A DNA stretch of 46,990 nt from contig JAODBC010000065.1 of the NCBI GenBank assembly GCA_025463765.1, positions 1 to 46,990 of the forward strand, written 5' to 3'. The notes beneath the pieces were generated by a model. That model had not been told where the DNA came from. It ran no database searches and was given only the letters and a program-made list of their open reading frames with translations. Shown here in pieces: positions 14,576-23,438 of this stretch. The stretch is from Subtercola sp. Lineage in GTDB: Bacteria; Actinomycetota; Actinomycetes; Actinomycetales; Microbacteriaceae. Position numbers and translations under genes: made by a program. Position 1 is the first letter of the stretch. Each line of letters begins with the position of its first letter.

Positions 14576-15669
14576 GCTGTGGCCCCCTTCGCGGCGGCCG
14601 CGGTTGTGACTTCGGCGGCGGTTTCGGCGGCGAAGTCGATGCCCCAAGAGCTGACCCAGGTGTCGCCGGGGGCGATCCAGCGCAGGTTCTCGCCGGTGTT
14701 CAAGGCGTCGGGTGGCGCGGTGGTCGGTTCGACGGTGACGGCCCAGCCGGGGCCGGCGGCTGTCGGAAAGATCGGGGTCGTGAAGACCTGAGCCTGGCTG
14801 TAGTTCTCGTCGCCCCAGAGCTCGATGCGGCGGCCGTCGGGTGCGGCGATGGTGTGGCGGTAGCGTCCGTCGGCGGCCGGGGTGAGGTCGAGGTACGCGG
14901 TGTCGAGGTCGGAGCCGCCCACGACGGCCCCGTACCTGAGGTCGTACGTGGTGCCGGCGACGGGAGCGGTTGCGAGGGGGTTGAGCCGGGCATCCACGGT
15001 GACACGGGTTGCGGCATCGACGGTCACGGTGAGCTGTTCGGTGGGCACGGCGCCGATGCGAAAGTAGGGGTGCGCGCCGATCGCGGTGGGGGCGTCGCGG
15101 TCGCCGGTGTTCGTGAGGGCGTGGGTGATGGTGAGCACGGGGGTGGCCGGCGAGGCTGCGGTTGGCGAGGCTGTGGTTGGCGAGGCTGTGGTTGGCGAGG
15201 CTGCGGCCGCAGAACTCGTGTCGCTGAGCGTGAACGTGGTGTCGACCGTCAGCGCGAACGGGTAAGCCTCGCTCGGCTCGATGAGGGCGCGCAGGGTGAT
15301 CGACGAGTCGCTCTGCGAGACGACGGTGTGCACGAGGCCGAAGAGAAAGCCGTGCAGGGCGTTGCCGCGCTCGGGCTCGGTGATCGGCAGCCGGCGCTGC
15401 ACCCCGTCGTAGCTCCAGAGGCCGTCGCGCACGCGGTTGGGCCAGGGAATGAGCATCCAGCCGGCGCAGAACTGCGGGTAGGCGCTCTCGTCGAAGCCTT
15501 CGATCAGGGCGACTCCGTCGACCTCGAGCAGCCGCAGCATCGCGCCGAGTTCGGTGACGACCGCGCGCAGCCGGCCGCCGCTGCCGGTCAGCTCGAATTG
15601 CTGGCCGGTCGGGGCGTCGGCGCTGCTGGCGCTGCTGCTGCTGGTGCTCGGGGCGGTGGGGGTGCTCAT
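14572..15669 (-). CDS. galM: Aldose 1-epimerase family protein (mutarotase)
   Basis: A 365-residue protein that would interconvert anomers of galactose or glucose at the pathway entry. Family residues are visible at GNALHGFLFG (His106), IGAHPYFR (His200) and the C-terminal WAVTVEP acid. The first 24 residues are Ser/Thr/Ala-rich. A second low-complexity stretch (about 151-177, Ala/Ser/Pro/Thr) is encoded by a 15-bp tandem repeat and inserted between beta strands. It overlaps galK and galE by four bases each (ATGA). Confidence 0.9.
   Translation of the reverse strand: MSTPTAPSTSSSSASSADAPTGQQFELTGSGGRLRAVVTELGAMLRLLEVDGVALIEGFDESAYPQFCAGWMLIPWPNRVRDGLWSYDGVQRRLPITEPERGNALHGFLFGLVHTVVSQSDSSITLRALIEPSEAYPFALTVDTTFTLSDTSSAAAASPTTASPTTASPTAASPATPVLTITHALTNTGDRDAPTAIGAHPYFRIGAVPTEQLTVTVDAATRVTVDARLNPLATAPVAGTTYDLRYGAVVGGSDLDTAYLDLTPAADGRYRHTIAAPDGRRIELWGDENYSQAQVFTTPIFPTAAGPGWAVTVEPTTAPPDALNTGENLRWIAPGDTWVSSWGIDFAAETAAEVTTAAAAKGATA
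15149..15208. repeat. 15-bp in-frame tandem repeat in galM
   Basis: Four units of GGCGAGGCTGYGGTT (starts 15149, 15164, 15179, 15194; the last ends in CC). They encode A-S-P-T-(T/A) repeats in a surface loop. Confidence 0.85.
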
Positions 15670-16961
15670 CGGGCGTCGCCTTTCAGGGTCGCGCCGTCAG
15701 ACGGCTGAACGACGAAGAGATCGGGCTGGTCGAACGCGTGTTGTGCGAACGCTTCGAGAATACCGGCCTCCAGCTGGGCGCGGAGTGCGCGGGGAATGAG
15801 AGCGAGCGCTGACCCGCCGAAGCCTCCCCCGGTCATCCGCGCGCCGATGGCGCCGCCGCGCTGGGCGACCTCAACGGCGAGGTCGAGCTGCGGCACCGAG
15901 ATCTCGAAATCGTCTCGCATCGACACGTGCGAGGCGTCGAGCAGGGGGCCGATCGCTCGCGGGCCAACGGTCTCGAGCAAGCGCACGGTCTGTTCGACAC
16001 GATCGTTCTCGGTGACGATGTGGCGCGCGCGCCGAAACGTCTCGTCGTCGAGCTGCTGCTGCATGCGCGGCAGATCGGCCGGCCCGAGATCACGCAGCGA
16101 CTCGACACCCATGGTGCGCGCGGCGAGCTCGCAGGATGCCCGGCGGGCCGCATAGCCGCCGGTGGCATGCGCGTGGCTGACCTTGGTGTCGATGACGAGA
16201 ATCTCATAGTCGTTCGCCGCGAGCCCGAGCGCTACGACCTCGGCCTGCATGCTGCGGCAGTCGAGGAACACCGCGGAGTCGACCCGGCCGAGCATCGAAG
16301 CGCTCTGATCCATGATGCCGGTCGGGGCGCCGACGACCTGGTTCTCGGCGATCTGGCCGATGCGGGCCAGCGTTTGAGCGGGGTTGCCGAGCTGCCAGAA
16401 CTCGTTCAGCGCGACCGCGGTGGCGCACTCGATGGCGGCCGAAGACGAGAGCCCGGCCCCGATGGGCACGTCGGAGTGGATGTGCAGGCTGAACCCGCGT
16501 GCCGCCGCCACTGGTGTCGCATCCGGTGCCGCCGCTGGCGCCGCCGCTGGTGCAGCCGGCTCATCGAGGGTGGAAGAGGGAGCGGCGGCGGTGTGGGAGG
16601 AGGGTGTGGGGCGAGAAAGGAGCGCCCAGGCTACGCCGAGGGGGTAGGCCGACCACCCGCTGAGGGCCTCGGGGGTCAGGTCGGCGAGGGGCAGCTCGAC
16701 GACCTCGTCAGAGAACGTCGACGAGACCCGCGCAAGACCGTCATCGCGCGCACCGAGAGCTACAGAGGCGCGGCGATCGATGGCGAACGGAAGCACAAAG
16801 CCGAGGTTGTAGTCGGTGTGCTCGCCGATGAGGTTCACGCGCCCGGGCGCCGACCAGACGCCGAGCGCCTCACCACCGTGGCGTTCGGCGTATTCCCGCA
16901 GCAGCTGCTCGCGCAGCTCCGCGCGCACGTCGCCCCGCGACTCGTCGATACGGTCGCTCAT
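15666..16961 (-). CDS. galK: Galactokinase
   Basis: A 431-residue GHMP kinase that phosphorylates galactose at C1. The signature GRVNLIGEHTDYN spans about 40-52, the ATP-binding VPIGAGLSSSAA about 165-176, and the third motif is MTGGGFGGSALAL near the C-terminus. Residues 117-154 are an Ala/Pro-rich insertion, which explains why the protein is longer than the usual 380-390. The start is ATG 16961, overlapping the galT stop by four bases. It is the second gene of the operon. Confidence 0.95.
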   Translation of the reverse strand: MSDRIDESRGDVRAELREQLLREYAERHGGEALGVWSAPGRVNLIGEHTDYNLGFVLPFAIDRRASVALGARDDGLARVSSTFSDEVVELPLADLTPEALSGWSAYPLGVAWALLSRPTPSSHTAAAPSSTLDEPAAPAAAPAAAPDATPVAAARGFSLHIHSDVPIGAGLSSSAAIECATAVALNEFWQLGNPAQTLARIGQIAENQVVGAPTGIMDQSASMLGRVDSAVFLDCRSMQAEVVALGLAANDYEILVIDTKVSHAHATGGYAARRASCELAARTMGVESLRDLGPADLPRMQQQLDDETFRRARHIVTENDRVEQTVRLLETVGPRAIGPLLDASHVSMRDDFEISVPQLDLAVEVAQRGGAIGARMTGGGFGGSALALIPRALRAQLEAGILEAFAQHAFDQPDLFVVQPSDGATLKGDAR

Positions 16962-18253
16962 GCGCCCAGCACCTCGCGCAGCCGCGCGGCCGTCGTTTCG
17001 GGCGGAATGTCACCGATGAAGGCGCCCATGGCCGACTCCGACCCGGCCAAGAACTTGAGGCGATCGGCGGCGCGGCGCGGCGACGTCACCTGCAGCATGA
17101 GCCGAATGTCGTCCCGGTGCGTGTTCACCGGCGCCTGGTGCCACCCCGCGATGTACGGCGTCGGCGTCGGGTACAGCGCGTCGATTGCTCGCAGCACCCG
17201 CGGGTAGAGCACGGCGAGCTCGTCGCGCTCGGCCCCCGAGGTCGACGCCAGGTCGGGAACCTGCCGGTGCGGCAACAGGTGCACCTCGATCGGCCAGCGC
17301 GCCGCGAACGGAACGAAGGCGCTCCAGTGCTCGCCCTGCACGATCATCCGCTCGCCCGCCTGCTCGAACGCCAGAATGTCGGCGAACAGCGTCGGCCCGT
17401 ACGACTCGATCGAGGCGATCAGCCGCTGGGTACGCGGCGAAACGAAAGGGTACGAGTAGATCTGCCCGTGCGGGTGGTGCAGCGTCACACCGACCTGCTC
17501 GCCGCGGTTCTCGAACGGAAACACCTGCTCGACCCCGGGCAGCGCCTGCAGCACCGCGGTGCGGTCGGCCCAGGCCTCGATCACCGTGCGCGCCCGCGAG
17601 GTGCCGAGCGAGCCGAACGACCCCTCGCGCTCAGGGCTGAAGCACACCACTTCGCAGCGGCCGATGGATGCCCGTGCCCGGCCCAGCTCGATGCCCTCGG
17701 CCGGCTCGCGGCCGGCTCCCGGCGACTCCGGCGACCCCGCGGGCCCCGCAGACCGCGGCGACGGCGCTGACCCCGCTGCTGATCCCGCTGACCCCGGCGT
17801 TATCGATTCCCGGCCGTCGCCCGCCAGCTCAGGACCGAACGACGGCGAGCGATTCTCAAACACGGCGACGTCGTACAGGCTCGGCACCTCCGACGGATTG
17901 TCGGGAGCCTGCGGGGCCAGCGGGTCGAGGTTCGCGGGCGGCAAGAACACGCGGTTGTTGCGGGCCGCGGCGATCGAGATCCACTCCCCCGTGAGTGCGT
18001 CTTGCCGCATCGACGCCGTAGCTGGCCGCGGGTCGAGTACTCGCTCATCGGGCAGCCGCTCGGGCGCGAGATTCGTGTCGGCATCGTCGTAGTAGATGAG
18101 CTCGCGGCCGTCGGCCAGCACATACTCGCGTTTCACGATGGGCCGGCCGCCGACCTCGCTGAGGCTGATGGCCGCATGTTCGACGGCCGGATGTGCCGCT
18201 TCTTCGGCCGAGTGATCTGCGGCGGGCTGTTCGAGCGTCATGAAGTGGTGCAC
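16958..18253 (-). CDS. galT: Galactose-1-phosphate uridylyltransferase
   Basis: A 431-residue enzyme that swaps UMP between UDP-glucose and galactose-1-phosphate. The active-site HHPHGQIY holds the nucleophilic histidine of the H-P-H motif (260-262). FPFENRG and HWSAFVPFAARWP are further family blocks. Residues 141-192 are a Gly/Ser/Ala/Pro/Glu-rich insertion. The start is GTG 18253 or ATG 18241 (MTLEQ); neither has a Shine-Dalgarno sequence. It is the first gene of galT-galK-galM-galE, only 27 bases from the divergent DeoR regulator, which likely controls it. Confidence 0.93.
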   Translation of the reverse strand: MHHFMTLEQPAADHSAEEAAHPAVEHAAISLSEVGGRPIVKREYVLADGRELIYYDDADTNLAPERLPDERVLDPRPATASMRQDALTGEWISIAAARNNRVFLPPANLDPLAPQAPDNPSEVPSLYDVAVFENRSPSFGPELAGDGRESITPGSAGSAAGSAPSPRSAGPAGSPESPGAGREPAEGIELGRARASIGRCEVVCFSPEREGSFGSLGTSRARTVIEAWADRTAVLQALPGVEQVFPFENRGEQVGVTLHHPHGQIYSYPFVSPRTQRLIASIESYGPTLFADILAFEQAGERMIVQGEHWSAFVPFAARWPIEVHLLPHRQVPDLASTSGAERDELAVLYPRVLRAIDALYPTPTPYIAGWHQAPVNTHRDDIRLMLQVTSPRRAADRLKFLAGSESAMGAFIGDIPPETTAARLREVLGA

Positions 18254-18280
18254 TTTCGTTTTCGCAAATAGAATCGACGA
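18254..18280. promoter_or_regulatory. 27-base divergent gal/deoR promoter
   Basis: Both genes start within 27 bases. On the plus strand TAGAAT (18269-18274) ends 6 bases before the GTG of the regulator, so that mRNA is leaderless. The repeated CTTTCG-TTTTCG (18254-18263) is a candidate DeoR half-site pair. A regulator bound here would cover both promoters. Confidence 0.5.
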
Positions 18281-19129
18281 GTGGTTTCAGAATCAAAAGT
18301 ATCTTACTCGGCGAGCGACCGTCGAGAACGACTTCTCGAGGTGATCGACGAGCGCGGCTTCGCTCGTGTCGTCGAACTCAGCGAGACGTTCGGCGTCTCC
18401 GACGTCACGATTCGCTCCGACCTCGACCTGCTCGATCAGCAGCAAGTGATCACCCGCGTGCACGGCGGGGCGGTCATCCGCCACCGCTCGCTCGAGCGCG
18501 AACCGACCTTCGAGCAGGCCCTGGAGGCCTCCGCCGCCGAGAAGCAGCAGATCGGCACCGTTGCCGCGAGCCTGGTGCGGCCGGGGCAGAGCGTGCTGCT
18601 CGACGTAGGCTCGACTGCCCTTGCGGTTGCGAAAGCCCTGGTGGCGCGCACCGACCTCAGCGACGTGGTCGTCATCACGAACGGGCTCAGCATTGCGCTC
18701 GCGCTCGAGCCGGGCATCCCGCGGCTGACCGTGATCGTCACGGGCGGCACGCTGCGCCCGCTGCAGCACTCCCTCGTCGAGCCGCTGGCGTCGTCGATGC
18801 TGCGCGGGCTGCACGCCGACCTCGCCTTCATCGGCTGCAACGGAGTCGACGCCGACCGTGGCGTCACGAACGTCAACCTGCCAGAGGCGCAGCTCAAGCA
18901 GCTCATGCTCGACTCGGCGACTCGTGCGGTGATCGTCGCCGACCGCAGCAAGCTCGGCCAGGTGCACCTCGGCCACATCGGCGGCATCGAGCGGTTCGCC
19001 GCGCTGGTGACGGGTCTCGCTTCCCGCTCCCTCGCTGAGCCCGCGACGGATGCCCGGCTCGAGCCGCTCGTCGAGGCCGGTCTGCGGCTCATCACCGACG
19101 AGGCGGCCGCTGCGCAGTTCGTGGCGTAG
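18281..19129 (+). CDS. DeoR/GlpR family transcriptional regulator
   Basis: A 282-residue sugar-operon repressor. The N-terminal winged helix-turn-helix is RRERLLEVIDERGFARVVEL through VSDVTIRSDLDLLDQQ, followed by VHGGAVIRH. The C-terminal DeoR sensor domain has VGSTALAVAKAL and FIGCNGVD, which bind a phosphorylated sugar. Being divergent from the gal operon with a shared 27-base promoter, it most likely represses galactose use; the effector is inferred to be a galactose intermediate. The start is GTG 18281, apparently leaderless. Confidence 0.92.
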   Translation: MVSESKVSYSASDRRERLLEVIDERGFARVVELSETFGVSDVTIRSDLDLLDQQQVITRVHGGAVIRHRSLEREPTFEQALEASAAEKQQIGTVAASLVRPGQSVLLDVGSTALAVAKALVARTDLSDVVVITNGLSIALALEPGIPRLTVIVTGGTLRPLQHSLVEPLASSMLRGLHADLAFIGCNGVDADRGVTNVNLPEAQLKQLMLDSATRAVIVADRSKLGQVHLGHIGGIERFAALVTGLASRSLAEPATDARLEPLVEAGLRLITDEAAAAQFVA

Positions 19130-19189
19130 ACAAGTTGGTGGCGTAGACATCCGCATCGGGCGTTCACAGGTTGAGCCCAGCTCACTACG

Positions 19190-19195
19190 TATGCT
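19190..19195 (+). promoter_or_regulatory. -10 element of a leaderless promoter
   Basis: TATGCT ends 6 bases before the ATG at 19202, with no Shine-Dalgarno sequence. Confidence 0.55.
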
Positions 19196-19201
19196 GTTCT
19201 G

Positions 19202-20491
19202 ATGCCTTCGAAGCTCGACCCGCCGCTCAAGCACGCCGAACGGCCGCGCTTCGGCACCGCCGGCACCCTGCTGAAACTGGTCGCCATCGCGGCGAGCGTC
19301 GTGCTCGTGAGCGGGGCATCCGTCGCCGCCATCGCCGTGACGAGCATCGCGAACCAGGTCACCGCGAACTCCATCGACATCTCGGGCGGTCAGTCACAGC
19401 CGCACGTCGGGGCGTTCGTCGGCGGCTTCAACGTACTGATCGTCGGCACCGACAACGATGCGAGCCAGGGTGACGCCTTCGGCGAGCGTGATGCGACGCT
19501 CAACGACGTGAACATTCTGCTGCACATCTCGGCAGACCAGAAGAGCGGCGTGGTGGTCAGCCTTCCGCGCGACCTGATCGTCGATCATCCGAAGTGCGCA
19601 GACCCCGGCACCGGCGAAGTGTTCGACGCGACCTACAACCAGGCGCTCAACACCGGGTACGAACGCGGCGGCCTCGCCTGCATCACGTCGACCGTCGCGA
19701 ACCTCACCGGGCTCGAGATTCCGTACGCGGGGCTGATCTCGTTCAACGGCGTCATCGAGATGACGAATGCCGTCGGCGGCGTGCCGATCTGCCTCAACGA
19801 GCCCATCACCGACACCGACTCAGGACTCGACCTGCCTGCCGGAACCACGGTCGTGAAGGGCGCAGACGCCCTGGCCTTCTTGCGCACCCGGCACGGCGTG
19901 GGCGATGGCAGCGACCTCGCCCGCATCTCGTCGCAGCAGCAGTACCTCTCGTCGCTCGTGCGCACGCTGAAGAGCGCGAACACGCTCACCGACGTGACCA
20001 AGCTCTACGGGCTGGCGCAGGCCGCCGCGTCGAACATCAAGCTCTCGACCTCGCTCGCGAGCCTCGACTCGATGGTGTCGCTCGCGCTGGCGCTGAAAGA
20101 CGTCGATCTGAACCAGCTCGTGTTCGTGCAGTATCCCGGAACGACGAACGACCCCGACTACCCCGGCAAGGTGGTTCCCACGACGAGCGTCGCCGACGAG
20201 CTGTTCGCCAAGATCAAGGCCGACGAGCCGTTCACCCTCGACGCGAATGCGACCGGCCCGGGCTCGAGCATCGTCGACGGCGGCACCGCGACGCCCACCC
20301 CGGGTGCGACCGATGGGTCGACCGATGGCGCTACGCCGGCTCCGGATGCCTCGGGCTCGCCTCCCCCGTCACCCTCCGATGCCGGGGCGAGCCCGGGCAC
20401 CACTCCCCCCTCGACGGCCCCCGCCGTGATCGACGGCGTCACGGGCCAGACCGCCGCGCAGCAGACCTGCGCCAACGCCTTCGGCGACTGA
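19202..20491 (+). CDS. LytR-CpsA-Psr (LCP) family cell-wall ligase
   Basis: A 429-residue membrane-anchored protein. A short cytoplasmic tail and one membrane segment (about 24-46) precede the extracellular LCP domain (about 75-270). The domain has NVLIVGTDND, VVSLPRDLIV, FDATYNQALNTGYERGG and DALAFLRTRHGVGDGSDLARI, including the Arg and Asp residues that hold the pyrophosphate and magnesium. These enzymes move wall polymers from undecaprenyl carriers to peptidoglycan or arabinogalactan. Residues about 355-415 form a Pro/Ser/Thr/Ala tail, likely wall-spanning, and the last residues include one Cys. The gene ends at a polypyrimidine tract and terminator. Confidence 0.92.
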   Translation: MPSKLDPPLKHAERPRFGTAGTLLKLVAIAASVVLVSGASVAAIAVTSIANQVTANSIDISGGQSQPHVGAFVGGFNVLIVGTDNDASQGDAFGERDATLNDVNILLHISADQKSGVVVSLPRDLIVDHPKCADPGTGEVFDATYNQALNTGYERGGLACITSTVANLTGLEIPYAGLISFNGVIEMTNAVGGVPICLNEPITDTDSGLDLPAGTTVVKGADALAFLRTRHGVGDGSDLARISSQQQYLSSLVRTLKSANTLTDVTKLYGLAQAAASNIKLSTSLASLDSMVSLALALKDVDLNQLVFVQYPGTTNDPDYPGKVVPTTSVADELFAKIKADEPFTLDANATGPGSSIVDGGTATPTPGATDGSTDGATPAPDASGSPPPSPSDAGASPGTTPPSTAPAVIDGVTGQTAAQQTCANAFGD

Positions 20492-20496
20492 CCCCA

Positions 20497-20583
20497 CCCT
20501 CCTTCCCTCTCCCTCCTTCCCTCTCCCTCCTCCCTCTCCCTCCCTCCCTCCCTCCTTCCCTCCTCCTTCCCTCTCCCCTCCCT
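20497..20583 (+). repeat. 87-base uninterrupted C/T tract
   Basis: Every base from 20497 to 20583 is C or T, built of CTCCCT and CCTTCC-like units. It lies between the LCP stop and the hairpin at 20592. Such tracts can form triplex DNA. Confidence 0.9.
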
Positions 20584-20591
20584 GCGCGCGC

Positions 20592-20649
20592 TCGACTTTG
20601 CGAAAAGGGCCCCAAAACGCAATTCTTGGGGGCCTATTCGCAAAGTCGA
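20592..20649. terminator. Near-perfect hairpin between convergent genes
   Basis: TCGACTTTGCGAA (20592-20604) pairs with TTCGCAAAGTCGA (20637-20649). Inside, AGGGCCCCAA pairs with TTGGGGGCCT with one mismatch. It separates the LCP gene from the convergent GGDEF/EAL gene and should terminate both. Confidence 0.8.
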
Positions 20650-20684
20650 TTCGTGCGCGGAGGCACACGGGTCAGGCACACGGG

Positions 20685-23297
20685 TCAGGCGAGCTGGGGG
20701 AAGTACTCGGAGAGCGGTGCGGGGCGGCCGATGTAGTAACCCTGGGCGCCGTCGACGCCGAGCTCGCGCAACATGGTGAGCGAAGCCTCGTCTTCGACGA
20801 ACTCGGCCACGGTGAACTTTCCGAGACCCTTGCCGATGGAGACGAGCGAGGCCATCACGAGCAGGTCGAGCGGGTCGCGTTCGCTGCCGGAGACGAACTC
20901 GCCGTCGAGCTTCACGATGCCGAAGGGCAGGTGTTTGAGGTAGTAGAACGAGCCGTATCCGACCCCGAAATCGTCGAGCGCGAACACACAGCCCAGTGCC
21001 GTCAGCCGATTCATGAAGAGTTGCGCGGCATCGATACTGGAGACCGCAGCGGTTTCGGTGACCTCGAGCACAAGGCCCCCGGCATCCACCCCCGTCTCGG
21101 CGAGCCGCCGCTCGATGAACTCAGCGAACTCGAGGTTGCCCACCGAGCGCCCCGACAGATTCACGTGCACCTTGATGTCGGGCGCGAAGCGCTGCAGATC
21201 TGAGAGGTGTTCGAGTGCACGGCCGACGACCCACTGGTCGATCATGACGGCCAACCCGGCACTCTCTGCCACGGCGATGAAGACGGCCGGCGGAATGAGG
21301 CTGCCGTCGTCGTCGACCATACGCACCAGCAGCTCGAGCGACGAAATGGCATTCGTCGCGAGGTCGAGTATCGGCTGGGCGTGCAACACGAGCGCATCGT
21401 TCTCGATGGCCGCGAGAATCTTCTCTGTCCAGTTGATCTGGTTCGACACCCGAGCGGCGAGCACGTCTGAGGGCCCGAGAAAGCGGTATCCGTTGCGGCC
21501 GGCGTTCTTGGCCTGGTACATGGCCAGATCGGCGTCACTCAGCAGCTCGGCCGCCGTCGTCGCCTCGCTGACGACCGCCACCGCTCCGATGCTCGCCGTC
21601 ACGCGCCGGCCGAGCACCTCGCCGTCGCTGGCGCGGAATCCGTCGCGCACCAGCGAGACCAGCGTCTGAACGGCAGCCTCGGCCTCGTCGCGGTCGCCCT
21701 CGGTGAGCAGTACGGCGAACTCGTCACCGCCGATGCGGGCGACGGCGTCGCTGGAGTGGATAGAGCGCGACAGCATGCCGGCCATGGCCACGAGAAACTC
21801 GTCGCCGCCGCTGTGCCCGAGGCGGTCGTTGATCTCGCGGAAGTTGTCGAGGTCGAGCACCAGTACAGCCCCGGCATCGCCGCCCCAGCGGCACGCCTCG
21901 AGATGCGCAGCCACGAGGCGTTCGAACTCCGACCGGTTGACCAGCCCGGTGAGCGAGTCGTGCGAAGCCAGATACGCGACATGCTCGTGGTAGCGGTGCT
22001 GTTCGGTAGTGTCATGGGCGTTGATGAGCACCGACGTCGGCTCGCCGTGCGAATCTCGCAGCACCACGGCGGTGACCATGGCCCGCTTCGATTCCGCCTC
22101 GCCGGTCGCCGGCAGCACGACGGCCGCGGCGGTGCGCGAACGACCCGAGCTGATGAGTTCGGCGACCCAATTAGGGCTGTGCGGGGCGATCATAGGCAAC
22201 AGTGTCGCTGCCGACGACTCGATCAGGGCATCCGGCCCGCTGTCGAAGAGCGTACAGAACGCGTCGTTGACCAGAGCGATACGCCCCGTCACGTCGGCGA
22301 GCGCCATTCCCGTGGGCGACTCACGAACCAGCTGTTCGAACTGCGCGGTCACCTCGCGCAGAGCGAGTTCGCGGCCACGCGCTTCGGTGACATCGCGTGC
22401 AACGACGAGGGCGAGCGGATGATCGCCCTGAACGAAGGGCACGCAGGTCACTTCCGTCTCGAGTTGGGTGACGGTGGAGTTGATGGTCACCACCGCACGC
22501 TCACCGGCCAGCGCCGAGCGAAAGGCCGGCTCGAGAATGGCGACGTTGGTGGGGTTCGACACCTGATAGACCGTCTTGCCCTGCCAGGCGAGCGCTCCCT
22601 GAAAGACCCGACCCGCGCCCGCGACCGTCTGATAGCGCAAGTCTTCGTCAACGATGAACAGAATCGTGTCGGGCATCTGCTCGAGCAGCAGCCTCGTGCG
22701 CAGCTCACTCTCGCGCACCTCTGCCAGCCGAATCGCGCTCTCCCGCTCTTGCGCGCGCCATTGCCGCGCCACGCTGTGGATGATCGGACCGATCAGCACC
22801 ACACAGGCCACCCACGACGTCGCGCGCACCCAGTCGCTCGTCGACGCGTGCACCGACGCCGCGCCAGAGGGCAAGAGCAGAGGCACGATCAGAACGATCG
22901 CCGTCGCCAGACCCGACAGCACCAGCTCGATCGCCGTTCCATACAGTGCGAACCAGAGCACGGGCAGCAGCACGAGGGGGTCGAATCCGGCCGCGCCGTC
23001 AGAGAGCCCGCGCAACAGCACGATGACCACGAAGAACAGCAGCACCGGCAGGGCCTGCGTAAAACGAGGCATCCGCTGCCACGGCAGCAACAGGGCGAGC
23101 AGCACGATGACGAGCATGACGGCGGCCGGCGCGATGAGATCGACCAGCGCGATCTCGAACGGCATGAGAGCGAGCGCCAGAAAGACGAGAACGATGAAGA
23201 CGAGGAAGGGAAGCGCGGCCGCGGAGCGCAACTGCACGGTCGCGGCGGGCGGCAGCGATGCCGATGCTTTCGCTGTGCTCCCCTGCGGTGTCGACAT
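20685..23297 (-). CDS. Membrane PAS-GGDEF-EAL cyclic-di-GMP protein
   Basis: An 870-residue protein. About five membrane segments lie in residues 26-175, followed by PAS domains at about 201-300 and 314-430, a GGDEF domain at about 435-605 and an EAL domain at about 620-865. The cyclase motif RIGGDEF (521-527) is intact. The phosphodiesterase signature reads ELL (655-657) for EAL, but the other metal and catalytic blocks remain (HVNLS, EVTET, ALDDFGVGYGS, KLDGEF, AEFVED). It may therefore make and break cyclic-di-GMP. A second GGDEF string at 497-501 is a chance match in the metal-binding helix region. The start is ATG 23297 behind GGGAGG; the frame is open to 23378. Confidence 0.92.
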   Translation of the reverse strand: MSTPQGSTAKASASLPPAATVQLRSAAALPFLVFIVLVFLALALMPFEIALVDLIAPAAVMLVIVLLALLLPWQRMPRFTQALPVLLFFVVIVLLRGLSDGAAGFDPLVLLPVLWFALYGTAIELVLSGLATAIVLIVPLLLPSGAASVHASTSDWVRATSWVACVVLIGPIIHSVARQWRAQERESAIRLAEVRESELRTRLLLEQMPDTILFIVDEDLRYQTVAGAGRVFQGALAWQGKTVYQVSNPTNVAILEPAFRSALAGERAVVTINSTVTQLETEVTCVPFVQGDHPLALVVARDVTEARGRELALREVTAQFEQLVRESPTGMALADVTGRIALVNDAFCTLFDSGPDALIESSAATLLPMIAPHSPNWVAELISSGRSRTAAAVVLPATGEAESKRAMVTAVVLRDSHGEPTSVLINAHDTTEQHRYHEHVAYLASHDSLTGLVNRSEFERLVAAHLEACRWGGDAGAVLVLDLDNFREINDRLGHSGGDEFLVAMAGMLSRSIHSSDAVARIGGDEFAVLLTEGDRDEAEAAVQTLVSLVRDGFRASDGEVLGRRVTASIGAVAVVSEATTAAELLSDADLAMYQAKNAGRNGYRFLGPSDVLAARVSNQINWTEKILAAIENDALVLHAQPILDLATNAISSLELLVRMVDDDGSLIPPAVFIAVAESAGLAVMIDQWVVGRALEHLSDLQRFAPDIKVHVNLSGRSVGNLEFAEFIERRLAETGVDAGGLVLEVTETAAVSSIDAAQLFMNRLTALGCVFALDDFGVGYGSFYYLKHLPFGIVKLDGEFVSGSERDPLDLLVMASLVSIGKGLGKFTVAEFVEDEASLTMLRELGVDGAQGYYIGRPAPLSEYFPQLA

Positions 23298-23438
23298 GTA
23301 CTGCTTGCCTCCCTCGGGCAGTGCAGAGCGAGTCAGACCCATTGAGGTTGGTACTCGCCAGCTTTCACTTTCGCACAACCTAGCATTTGCACGGTGCAGC
23401 CGACGCTTTCGCAGGGAGTTACGTCGTTAAAAGCCTGG

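Noticed and set aside
21795..21815. Second GGDEF string in the cyclic-di-GMP protein as a duplicated active site
   Set aside because: It lies in the helix before the true motif (GHSGGDEF where GHxxGD is normal), so it is a chance resemblance within a single domain.
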